From Myxococcales bacterium (GTDB lineage Bacteria > Myxococcota_A > Polyangia > Polyangiales > Polyangiaceae): DNA of 5,525 nt. The translations under genes and the position numbers were made by a program. The notes beneath the pieces are model-generated. The model worked only from the letters and a program-made list of their open reading frames with translations, was not told the origin of the DNA and did no database searches. Location: the NCBI GenBank assembly GCA_013298325.1, contig JAAFHJ010000355.1, forward strand, positions 1-5,525. Reading direction: 5' to 3'. Below are positions 1 through 5,525 of this stretch, piece after piece. Position 1 is the first letter of the stretch. Each line of letters starts with the position of its first letter.

Positions 1-515
1 GCCAGTCGCTCATCAACGACACCAACCGCTACGAGTTGGCGACGTCCAACTACCTGGCGGGCGGCGGCTCCGGCTACCGGGTGCTCCAGCGGAACACCAC
101 CCAGCTCGACACCAAGATTCAGCAGCGCGACGCCCTCCTCGACTTCATCCGCCAGGGCAAACCGTGCGGCTACGACCCGGCGCTCGCGAGCACCGGCGGG
201 CTCAAGGCCTGCACCGACTCCAACGATTGTGCGAGCGGCTACTCGTGCGCTTGTCCGGGGAGTTCCAAGTTTGATGGGGGTGCCTGCACGACGGGAACTT
301 GCTCGACGGGGGCCGGCCGCTGCGTGCTCACCGCCTGCCGGGACAGCGTCGCCGCCTTCCACAACAAGACGTGCGCAGAGAGCAAGAACCTTGTCCTCTG
401 CCAGACGCAAATCGATGCCTGCACGATCGCTGGCGAAGAGTGCAAAATCCTCGCGTGTGTGGACAAGAACGTCGGAAACTTCTCCGACGGTCGCCTGGAG
501 ATGGTCGGCCGATGA
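1..515 (+). CDS. 5'-nucleotidase/UshA-like metallophosphatase, C-terminal end with Cys-rich tail (5' truncated by the window)
   Basis: The reading frame is already open at base 3 and continues to the TGA at 513-515, so the true start lies upstream of the window. The first visible residues (NRYELATSNYLAGGGSGY, then VLQ) match the end of the 5'-nucleotidase C-terminal domain, which in this family reads roughly Y-x-VATNDYLAxGGDGY and contributes to nucleotide binding. Family members are secreted enzymes that dephosphorylate nucleotides; the metal-binding catalytic domain would be upstream and is not visible. After a short helix-like stretch (QQRDALLDFIRQGK) comes a tail of about 115 residues with 14 cysteines, including CTDSNDC and CACPG, which probably forms disulfides outside the cytoplasm. 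The Cys-rich tail is not part of the standard UshA layout. The stop overlaps the start of the next gene (ATGA at 512-515), so the two are probably cotranscribed and translationally coupled. Domain call fairly sure; substrate unknown. Confidence 0.78.
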   Translation, partial: QSLINDTNRYELATSNYLAGGGSGYRVLQRNTTQLDTKIQQRDALLDFIRQGKPCGYDPALASTGGLKACTDSNDCASGYSCACPGSSKFDGGACTTGTCSTGAGRCVLTACRDSVAAFHNKTCAESKNLVLCQTQIDACTIAGEECKILACVDKNVGNFSDGRLEMVGR

Positions 516-2068
516 ACCGTAATTTCCTCTACATTCCGCTCATCGCCGCCGCGATGGCGGGCACCTCGTGCAGCTCTTCCGACCTCGCCGTCAATCCACG
601 TTCCGTCGGATTTTCTCTCGAGTTCGGTGACGGCTTCGATGCCGGGGCACGCGATCGCCGCCGCGACATCACCCTCAATGGCGCGTCGCCGGTCATCGTC
701 CCGATTAAGATTCGCGCCAATCGAAGCAACGGGAGCGTCGACGCCAGCTTCAATCGCTTCGTCCGCCTGAACGTCAAACCGGGGACCGTCGTGTCGGTCA
801 CTGGCGACGGCGCCGAAGGGCGCAACGTCAAGCTCGCCGACGGCGAAGCAACGGTGAACGTCGCGATCGTCGGTTCCTTCGGCGACGCCCGCATCGTCGC
901 CGAAGACCTCGGCTACGAGCCGGTATCGCCGACCGCCGATCCGCCCCCCGCCTGCTCGGACGGGAAGGACAACAACGGCAACGGCCTCATCGACTTCCCG
1001 GCCGACCCCGGCTGCGAGTTCGCGAACGACAATACGGAAGCGGGCGGTTCCTACTCGGCCGGCGCTACTCCGGCGATTTACTTCAAGCTTCCGCGAATTG
1101 CAGACGTCCGCGGCGCGTCGACGGGCGGCTCCACGACGCCGTTCAAGTCCCAGCAAGTGTCGATGGACACCGGCTTCGACCAGGACACCGACACGCAAAA
1201 GTTCGACACCATCGTCACGCGCATCTCGGGCAGCGGTTTCTACGCGACCGACGTCGACGACCGCCGGGGCTACTCGAGCCTTTTCGCCTTCAACTTCAAC
1301 GCGCCGCCGGGCATGCGCGTCTGCGACCGCCTCCGCGCCCTCTCCGGGACGGCGACCGAGTTTTACGGAAGCATTCAGCTCTCTTACCCGACGTGGACCG
1401 TCGAGGCCTGGGATAAGGACAAGCGCGAATGCGGCGTCCCCGAGCCGACGATTCTTACGGTTGCCAACTTCGCTGACACCGGCACGCTCCTCCGCCTCGT
1501 CCACGGGATGGTCAAGGTCCAGTCGGGGACGTTCACGATCAACAACGTCGCCCACACGTTCGCCGTCCGCGTGACGAAGCACTTCGGCGAAGGTTTCCCC
1601 GCCGTCGACCCGAACAACCCGAAGGCCTACCTGATGGCCGACAACGCGTCGAACTGCGACTTCGACAAGAACGGCTCCGTCGATTTCTCGAAGGCGGACG
1701 AAAAGGCCTGCAGCGATTCCTGCACCTCCGACAAAGAGTGCACCGAATACTCGAACTTCGTGGCTCGCCAGAACTTCCGCCTCGTCGTGGAAGATTCCTA
1801 CGAAGATATCGAGGGGAACAAAGTCACCGACGTTGGCAATATTCAGGCCGATGCGAGCAGCTCGCCGGTCGCGAAGCCGCTTGATCAGCGCGGGAAGCCG
1901 GTCGGCGCTTTCGTCGGTGTTCTCGCCTACTTCAGCGGAGGCTCTCAGTTCACCATCGAGGCGCGCTGCGCCGACGATATCGGCTTTGATCCCGCAGTCG
2001 CCCTCAAGAAAATTTCCGAGGCTTGCGTGTTTGCTCGCACGCCCGAGCAGCTGGAAGAGACGCAATGA
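512..2068 (+). CDS. Predicted lipoprotein with YhcR/ExeM-like OB-fold domain
   Basis: A 518-residue protein. The start is the ATG inside the ATGA overlap with the preceding gene, with GGAG at 497-500 upstream. The N-terminus is a short lipoprotein-like signal (MNRNFLYIPLIAAAMAGTSC) with the candidate lipidated Cys at residue 20; the lipobox GTSC is imperfect, lacking Leu at -3. Residues 148-168 (C148 SDGKDNNGNGLIDF ... C168) form an Asp/Asn-rich motif common in secreted myxobacterial proteins. Residues about 200-300 resemble the OB-folds of extracellular nucleases: VTRISGSGFYATD at 235-247 and CDRLRALSGTATEFYGSIQL at 271-290, compared with family patterns like GxVT...GGFYVQD and GDRVRVTGTVSEFFGxTQL. 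A second acidic motif, DFDKNGSVD, lies at 383-391, followed by a Cys cluster (KACSDSC, KEC). No nuclease catalytic domain is visible, so it may bind nucleic acid or a partner. Beside a 5'-nucleotidase-like gene, a scavenging role is inferred. The gene is certain; the OB-fold is called by eye. Confidence 0.85.
   Translation: MNRNFLYIPLIAAAMAGTSCSSSDLAVNPRSVGFSLEFGDGFDAGARDRRRDITLNGASPVIVPIKIRANRSNGSVDASFNRFVRLNVKPGTVVSVTGDGAEGRNVKLADGEATVNVAIVGSFGDARIVAEDLGYEPVSPTADPPPACSDGKDNNGNGLIDFPADPGCEFANDNTEAGGSYSAGATPAIYFKLPRIADVRGASTGGSTTPFKSQQVSMDTGFDQDTDTQKFDTIVTRISGSGFYATDVDDRRGYSSLFAFNFNAPPGMRVCDRLRALSGTATEFYGSIQLSYPTWTVEAWDKDKRECGVPEPTILTVANFADTGTLLRLVHGMVKVQSGTFTINNVAHTFAVRVTKHFGEGFPAVDPNNPKAYLMADNASNCDFDKNGSVDFSKADEKACSDSCTSDKECTEYSNFVARQNFRLVVEDSYEDIEGNKVTDVGNIQADASSSPVAKPLDQRGKPVGAFVGVLAYFSGGSQFTIEARCADDIGFDPAVALKKISEACVFARTPEQLEETQ
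2053..2068 (+). promoter_or_regulatory. Shine-Dalgarno and ATGA stop/start junction between lipoprotein and barrel genes
   Basis: GGAAGAG at 2053-2059 lies 5 bases before an ATG at 2065-2067, which overlaps the TGA stop (2066-2068) of the lipoprotein gene. This looks like a translational-coupling site for the barrel gene. It competes with the ATG at 2140, which is directly followed by a textbook signal peptide but has only a weak upstream GGA. Confidence 0.5.
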
Positions 2069-2139
2069 CGTCCCCCCTGCCCGCTACGCCCTCTTCGACG
2101 CTTTTCGAGCCCTGGCCCTCGCAACGAACCCGGACCACC

Positions 2140-3903
2140 ATGCGCACGCTCCCCCTTTTCGCCTTCGCCCTCGCCTCCCTCATCCCGGCCGCGGCCCTCG
2201 CCGATGAGCCGAAAGCCCCCACCACCGCGCCGGCGACGCCGTCGGACAAGCCGGCCGAGAAGCCGGCCGAAGCGGAAGGGGCCAAGACGACTGCCGAGCC
2301 GGTCGCCGCGGAGCCGAAGAAGGAAGCGCCCGACCTCGCCGCTGGCGCGGCAGGAGCACGTGGAGCTGGCGTTGCGATGCCCGGTTCGACGGGTGGCGGC
2401 GGCTTCATGGATACCCGTCTCACCTGGACCTTCGGCGACGACGACTTCCTCCACCCCACCGGTCAGCTCGTCCCGATCTCGCAGAACTTCAATATCGGTG
2501 ACCGCGCCCAGTACCGTCTCTTCTTTGACGGTCTCAATTCGCGTTTCGCCGGTCGTGAAAACCTCACGCACCTCGTAATGTACAAGAAGCTCCCCGGCTT
2601 CATCAAAGGTCTCACGACGGAAGCGTCACTCGTTCTCCGCTTTGACCTGGCCGCGCTCGCGGCGAACACGGGCAGCCTGAACTCGGCCCTCTACGACTCG
2701 GGCTCGTTCCTCCGAATCTTCTACAACACGAGCGCGAAGAACGAAAAAGAAGGCGTTTCCGCCGTCTTCTTCCCGCTCGACACCGACCGTGTCCGTCTCG
2801 GCTACCTCTACGACATCTCTTGGGGCGGCACCGCGGCGAGCATCAACCAGAGCATCTTCCCGCGTATTCAGGGGTCTTCGCCCGGTTTGAAGATCCAGTA
2901 CGACTCGAAGGATTTCTACGCCTTCCTCGGTTTGAAGACGGCGACGATCGTCCAGCCGGAAAAGATCCTCAGCGGCTCCGGCGGCGAGGGCGGCGTCGAA
3001 GTCACCCGCGTCGGTGAAGCGAACTACGGCGTCCTCGGCGGACTCGGGTTCGACCCGACGGAGAACGTCCGCGTCGACGTCGGCGCCGGCTACTTCCAGC
3101 AGGGCAAGTTCGACCTCGACGACGTCCGCGGCCAGAACGTCTACACGTATGGCGGGTCGGCGCGCGTCATGTACCACCACAACATGCCGGTCCCGACGTC
3201 GATCGACTTCCAGCTCTATCGGAATGATCCGCAAGCGCCGATGCAGCTTTTCCGCCCGGAGAAGTACGAGCCGGGCAAGACGAGCTACAGCGTCAGCGCC
3301 GAAGCGGACGTCCTCCAGCAGCACCTGAAGGACTTCGACGTCGCCGGAAAGCTGAAGGATCAGACCGCTTACGCGGCAGCCATCCAGGGCGTGCTCAAGT
3401 CGGGCTACCTCCGCGCGAGCGCGACCGGCATCGTCCGCAACTTGGCCTTCGTCAACCGCAACGTTCCCGGGTTTATCCCCTTTGAAACGCTGCCGAAGGA
3501 CGCCAAAACCGACAATGAACTCTTTGGGGCGGTCGCGCTCGACTACCACCTGGCCGACCTCCACCTCACGCCGGGCATCGGCGCGGGTCTTCAGATGCCG
3601 GCGACCTTCCGGAGCGAATTCAGCGACGGCGGCATCCAGGCCTCGCGCGTGATCGTCGTCCGCCAGCAGGGGCAGGAATCGATCCTCCCCTACAACAAGG
3701 ACCGCACCCCGATCGTCCAGGCGCGCGCGTCGGTCAAGTGGGACCTCAGCGAGGCTTTCGCGATGGTCGGCTGGGCTCAGTTCGTTCGCGACAACAACAG
3801 CACGCTCGTCATCCGCGACCCGAAGGAAGGCTCGGCCACGCTGCGCGTCTACCAGTCGCCGAACCGTATCGGCGCGGGTGTCGCGCTTCAAGCGCGCTTC
3901 TGA
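2140..3903 (+). CDS. Predicted outer-membrane beta-barrel protein
   Basis: A 587-residue protein when started at ATG 2140. That start gives a clean Sec signal peptide: MRTLPLFAFALASLIPAAALA, with likely cleavage between A21 and D22. Residues 22 to about 85 are an Ala/Pro/Lys/Glu-rich linker with a KPAEKPAE repeat. From about residue 89 (FMDTRLTWTFGDDD) the chain alternates polar and aromatic/hydrophobic residues in amphipathic strands, with many Gly, Tyr and Phe, up to a terminal Phe (VALQARF). A C-terminal Phe is the usual recognition signal for BAM-mediated insertion. The length suits a porin-like barrel; I do not recognise a specific family or substrate. A longer start at 2065 has a better Shine-Dalgarno and an ATGA overlap, but its 25 extra codons use only CCC for proline plus CGA/CGG for arginine, unlike the CCG and CGC/CGT of the rest, so I prefer 2140. 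It probably shares an operon with the two genes before it. The stop lies in a tandem repeat. Confidence 0.83.
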   Translation: MRTLPLFAFALASLIPAAALADEPKAPTTAPATPSDKPAEKPAEAEGAKTTAEPVAAEPKKEAPDLAAGAAGARGAGVAMPGSTGGGGFMDTRLTWTFGDDDFLHPTGQLVPISQNFNIGDRAQYRLFFDGLNSRFAGRENLTHLVMYKKLPGFIKGLTTEASLVLRFDLAALAANTGSLNSALYDSGSFLRIFYNTSAKNEKEGVSAVFFPLDTDRVRLGYLYDISWGGTAASINQSIFPRIQGSSPGLKIQYDSKDFYAFLGLKTATIVQPEKILSGSGGEGGVEVTRVGEANYGVLGGLGFDPTENVRVDVGAGYFQQGKFDLDDVRGQNVYTYGGSARVMYHHNMPVPTSIDFQLYRNDPQAPMQLFRPEKYEPGKTSYSVSAEADVLQQHLKDFDVAGKLKDQTAYAAAIQGVLKSGYLRASATGIVRNLAFVNRNVPGFIPFETLPKDAKTDNELFGAVALDYHLADLHLTPGIGAGLQMPATFRSEFSDGGIQASRVIVVRQQGQESILPYNKDRTPIVQARASVKWDLSEAFAMVGWAQFVRDNNSTLVIRDPKEGSATLRVYQSPNRIGAGVALQARF

Positions 3904-3987
3904 GACCCGCTTCAAGCGCGCTTCTGAGACCCGCTTCAAGCGCGCTTCTGAGACCCGCTTCAAGCGCGCTTCTGAGACCCGCTTCAA
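3884..3987 (+). repeat. 24-bp tandem array spanning the stop codon of the barrel gene
   Basis: Four identical 24-bp units lie at 3884-3907, 3908-3931, 3932-3955 and 3956-3979, followed by an 8-base partial copy at 3980-3987. Each unit starts CGCTTCAAGCGCGC and ends TTCTGAGACC. The first unit covers the last codons and TGA (3901-3903) of the barrel gene. Read in that frame, every later unit gives Asp-Pro-Leu-Gln-Ala-Arg-Phe followed by another TGA. Each unit also holds the perfect palindrome AAGCGCGCTT. Identity between units suggests recent expansion by slippage or unequal exchange, or active homogenisation; an assembly error in copy number is also possible. Confidence 0.95.
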
Positions 3988-3990
3988 ACC

Positions 3991-4030
3991 AAAAACCCTC
4001 GAAGGCTAGCCTTCGGGGGTTCTTCGCTTT
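3991..4030. terminator. Hairpin terminator between convergent genes, probably bidirectional
   Basis: The left arm 3994-4005 (AACCCTCGAAGG) pairs with the right arm 4010-4021 (CCTTCGGGGGTT) around a CTAG loop, giving 12 pairs of which one is T-G. On the plus strand the tail is only moderately T-rich (CTTCGCTTTCT). On the minus strand the hairpin is followed by GGGTTTTTGGTTT, a better U-tract, so it may work more strongly on transcripts arriving from the gene at 4040-4891. It sits 90 bases after the barrel stop and about 20 bases beyond the end of the minus-strand gene. Confidence 0.75.
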
Positions 4031-4039
4031 CTCCGTCCG

Positions 4040-4891
4040 TCAATGACGGATTCCGTCATCGGGGGGCGGCGGCAACGGGGGGCGCCGGGCGAGCTTGTCC
4101 AGGCATGCGAGACGCACGGCCCCCGAGACCGAAGGCGACGTCGCAACCAACCGAAGTTCTTGACGAAGGAGCAGCGCCACGAGCGGCACGGCGAGCTCGG
4201 GGGCCAGCTTCGGATGCATGCAGAGCGCAAGACGAATTCGTGCAGAATGCACCCACCGCGGCGACCGAGCGACCCGCGTCAACACCGCGGCGTCGCCGGG
4301 CCGACGCGCAACGAGCCGGAGCACGTCGGCTTCGGTGGTTCGCGGATTGATAAGTACGTTGGCGACGACCTCCGGGTGCGGGTCGAGGAGCAACTTTTCG
4401 AGAAGATCGCGGCTCGGTCGACGGGCGAGCGCCTTCCGCTCCCCGAGCGTAAACGCCCGGCCCCGCGGATCGGTCATCACGCGCGGATCGGCGGCCCGCC
4501 CCCGTTCCTCGCCAGGCTCGCGCACCGCCGGAACGTCCTCCTCGCCGCCAAGAAACCGCAGGAGCGCCGCATGGCCGCCCGCCTTCGCGGCCGCCGCGAG
4601 GTCCCGGCGTCGATGGACGACCGGCGCCCGCGCTTCGCCGGGGTGTTCGTTTTCGGCGAGCCAGTCGACGACGGCGAACATAGCATCGCGCGCCTGGGCA
4701 TCTGCCGCCTCCACCCGCAGACACAGTTCCTCAATCGCCGCAGAAAATCCAACAATTCCAGTCGTTTCTGCAAAGAGCCCAACGACGCGCGGTCGCAGCG
4801 CCTCGTCGCGCTGACCACGCACGCCGCGGATGAGTGAATCGACAGGCCTCGTCGGTTGCGGTCCGTCGGCGGGGAATTCAGGTCCTTGCAC
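4040..4891 (-). CDS. Hypothetical protein with HEAT/LRV-like alpha-helical repeats
   Basis: A 283-residue protein starting at GTG (4889-4891); an in-frame TAG lies just four codons upstream, so the gene cannot extend further. No clear Shine-Dalgarno is visible, and ATGs at residues 71 and 139 are possible shorter starts. No signal peptide or membrane segment is seen, so it is probably cytoplasmic. Residues 1-140 are acidic and Ala/Arg-rich. Residues about 147-270 look like short helical repeats: LLEKLLLDPHPEVVANVLINP, TEADVLRLVARRP, AAVLTRVARSP, RIRLALCMHP, LAVPLVALLL and LRLVATSP. Each is a leucine-rich helix ending in a DP, NP, RP, SP or HP turn, as in leucine-rich repeat variant and HEAT-type proteins, which usually serve as protein-binding scaffolds. 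No catalytic motif is seen. The C-terminus is proline-rich (PPLPPPPDDGIRH). It runs convergent to the barrel gene and divergent from clpS, so it is probably transcribed alone. Function unknown. Confidence 0.75.
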   Translation of the reverse strand: MQGPEFPADGPQPTRPVDSLIRGVRGQRDEALRPRVVGLFAETTGIVGFSAAIEELCLRVEAADAQARDAMFAVVDWLAENEHPGEARAPVVHRRRDLAAAAKAGGHAALLRFLGGEEDVPAVREPGEERGRAADPRVMTDPRGRAFTLGERKALARRPSRDLLEKLLLDPHPEVVANVLINPRTTEADVLRLVARRPGDAAVLTRVARSPRWVHSARIRLALCMHPKLAPELAVPLVALLLRQELRLVATSPSVSGAVRLACLDKLARRPPLPPPPDDGIRH

Positions 4892-4921
4892 GCCGGCAGT
4901 CTACACCGACTCCGCAACCCA

Positions 4922-4964
4922 CCGGCGATTCCCCGGCGAAACACTTCCGAATCTCCTTCGCCGG
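4922..4964. promoter_or_regulatory. Inverted repeat in the divergent intergenic region upstream of clpS
   Basis: CCGGCGAA at 4933-4940 and TTCGCCGG at 4957-4964 form a perfect 8-bp inverted repeat with a 16-base spacer (24 bases centre to centre), ending 17 bases before the clpS start. A further direct copy, CCGGCGA, lies at 4922-4928. It could be a protein-binding site or a hairpin in the clpS leader. I see no convincing -35/-10 pair in this 90-base gap, although promoters for both divergent genes are expected here. GC-rich sequence makes chance repeats more likely. Confidence 0.35.
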
Positions 4965-4981
4965 ATGCATGATGCGCCGCG

Positions 4982-5356
4982 ATGCTTCTCGACCTCGTGC
5001 ACGCCGGTCCCACCGATCCGCCGTCCCGCAATCCTGACCTCGACGACGACGTCGCCACGCGCACCGTCCCCCGCGCAAAAACGCCTCGGCGGTTCAAAGT
5101 CATTTTTCACAATGACGACTATACGACGATGGAGTTCGTGATCGTCGTGCTCCGAAGCTACTTTCACAAGAATGACGCAGAAGCGAATCACATCATGATG
5201 ACGGTCCACCGAAAAGGGCGCGCCGTTGCCGGGATCTATCCGCGCGATGTGGCCGAAACCAAGGTGAGTGAAGTGATGGACCTCGCAAAAGAGAATGGGA
5301 TGCCGCTTCTCTTGACGACGGAGCCGGAAGACGGAGACGGCTCCGGGTCCGAATAG
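4982..5356 (+). CDS. clpS: ATP-dependent Clp protease adaptor ClpS
   Basis: A 124-residue ClpS, the adaptor that recognises N-terminal destabilising residues (N-degrons) and hands the proteins to ClpA for degradation by ClpAP in the cytoplasm. The conserved core starts at about residue 37: RFKVIFHNDDYTTMEFVIVVL, with N44-D45-D46, T48 and M50, then IMMTVHRKG (M72, H76), GIYPRDVAETK and LAKENGMPLLLT. The spacing from N44 to M72 and H76 matches the N-degron pocket of E. coli ClpS (N34, M62, H66). The N-terminal arm of about 36 residues (TDPPSRNPDLDDDVATRTVP) is polar and variable, as in other ClpS proteins, where the arm affects ClpA activity. ATG 4982 is the first in-frame start after a TGA at 4970; no strong Shine-Dalgarno is seen, and GTG 4997 is an alternative. 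clpA follows 81 bases downstream, the usual arrangement. Confidence 0.96.
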   Translation: MLLDLVHAGPTDPPSRNPDLDDDVATRTVPRAKTPRRFKVIFHNDDYTTMEFVIVVLRSYFHKNDAEANHIMMTVHRKGRAVAGIYPRDVAETKVSEVMDLAKENGMPLLLTTEPEDGDGSGSE

Positions 5357-5425
5357 CGGGATTCTCTCGGGAAGGATTGCGCTTTCCGAAACCATCCCCA
5401 CGTTGCGCCTTCTTGCCAGCCCCCC

Positions 5426-5440
5426 GAGGATTCTCTCATG
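5426..5440 (+). promoter_or_regulatory. Ribosome binding site fixing the clpA start
   Basis: GAGGA at 5426-5430 lies 7 bases before ATG 5438-5440. It is a good Shine-Dalgarno at normal spacing and supports this ATG as the clpA start. It overlaps the second copy of the decamer GGATTCTCTC (5428-5437). Confidence 0.7.
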
Positions 5441-5525
5441 CGCATCAGCCCTGAAGTCGAAATCGCCCTCACCGTCGCCGCGAACGAAGCGGCCCGTCGG
5501 TGCCATGAGTACGTCACCCTCGAAC
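5438..5525 (+). CDS. clpA: ClpA, ATP-dependent Clp protease ATPase subunit (N-terminal fragment, cut by the window)
   Basis: Only the first 29 codons are inside the window: MRISPEVEIALTVAANEAAR, then RCHEYVTLE. This matches the beginning of the Clp N-domain (in E. coli ClpA, MLNQELELSLNMAFARAREHRHEFMTVEHLL), including the helix of alternating hydrophobics and the H-E-[FY]-[MV]-T-[VL]-E motif. In ClpA this N-domain docks ClpS. The AAA+ modules would lie beyond the window. The position directly after clpS makes ClpA far more likely than ClpB or ClpC, whose N-domains look alike. It is probably cotranscribed with clpS. Confidence 0.9.
   Translation, partial: MRISPEVEIALTVAANEAARRCHEYVTLE

Noticed and set aside
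36..515. TTG at 36 as the start of the first gene
   Set aside because: The frame is open from base 3 and residues before the TTG (NDTNRYE) belong to the 5'-nucleotidase C-terminal domain, so the gene begins outside the window.
239..2065. Long minus-strand open frame of 608 codons opposite the lipoprotein gene
   Set aside because: It is a GC-rich shadow: the translation is Arg/Ala/Val/Asp-rich with no recognisable domain, while the plus strand has a lipoprotein signal, an OB-fold-like region and ATGA junctions at both ends.
2248..2271. 12-bp direct repeat in the barrel gene (KPAE KPAE)
   Set aside because: It is an ordinary low-complexity Pro/Ala/Lys/Glu linker repeat inside coding sequence, noted in the gene entry only.
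2626..3987. Minus-strand open frame of 453 codons beginning with repeated KRVSEARL units
   Set aside because: The repeated start is just the reverse reading of the 24-bp tandem array, and the rest mirrors the barrel gene; the composition is Arg/Val/Asp-rich without domain features.
3884..3987. CRISPR array
   Set aside because: The units are directly adjacent and identical over their full 24 bases, with no unique spacers.
4043..4837. Plus-strand open frame of 264 codons opposite the helical-repeat gene
   Set aside because: The product is rich in Arg and His with no pattern, whereas the minus strand shows regular Leu-rich helices and ends close to a suitable terminator.
4887..5007. TGCACGCCGG occurring at 4887-4896 and 4998-5007 around the clpS start
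   Set aside because: The second copy lies inside clpS coding sequence, the motif is very GC-rich, and there is no symmetry or spacing to suggest a site; probably chance.

Overview
The window comes from a high-GC bacterium, most likely a myxobacterium-type member of Myxococcota. Three things point there: the strong C/G bias at third codon positions, the Cys/Asp/Asn-rich motif of the type CSDGxDNxGxGLID..ADPGC in the second gene, and secreted proteins with Cys-rich tails. The assignment is an inference from composition and motifs.

Left part (1-3903, plus strand): a compact run of cell-envelope genes. It starts inside a gene whose visible part is the end of a 5'-nucleotidase C-terminal domain followed by a Cys-rich tail. 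A 4-base ATGA overlap joins it to a predicted lipoprotein with an OB-fold resembling those of YhcR/ExeM-type extracellular nucleases. A second ATGA junction with a good Shine-Dalgarno leads to a predicted outer-membrane beta-barrel protein ending in phenylalanine. In Bacillus YhcR, OB-folds and a 5'-nucleotidase sit in one polypeptide. Here the same pieces seem to be split between neighbouring genes with a barrel added, which suggests a surface module for nucleotide or nucleic-acid scavenging. That role is inferred, not shown.

Middle (3884-4039): the end of the barrel gene is copied in a 24-bp tandem array (four full units plus a partial one). Because 24 is a multiple of 3, each unit repeats both the Leu-Gln-Ala-Arg-Phe ending and an in-frame TGA. 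A hairpin follows that looks like a bidirectional terminator shared with the convergent gene on the other strand.

Right part (4040-5525): a minus-strand gene for a protein with HEAT/LRV-like helical repeats and no assigned function, then a short divergent intergenic region with an 8-bp inverted repeat, then clpS and the first 29 codons of clpA on the plus strand. ClpS is the N-degron adaptor that delivers substrates to ClpAP. This housekeeping proteolysis pair is unrelated to the envelope genes.
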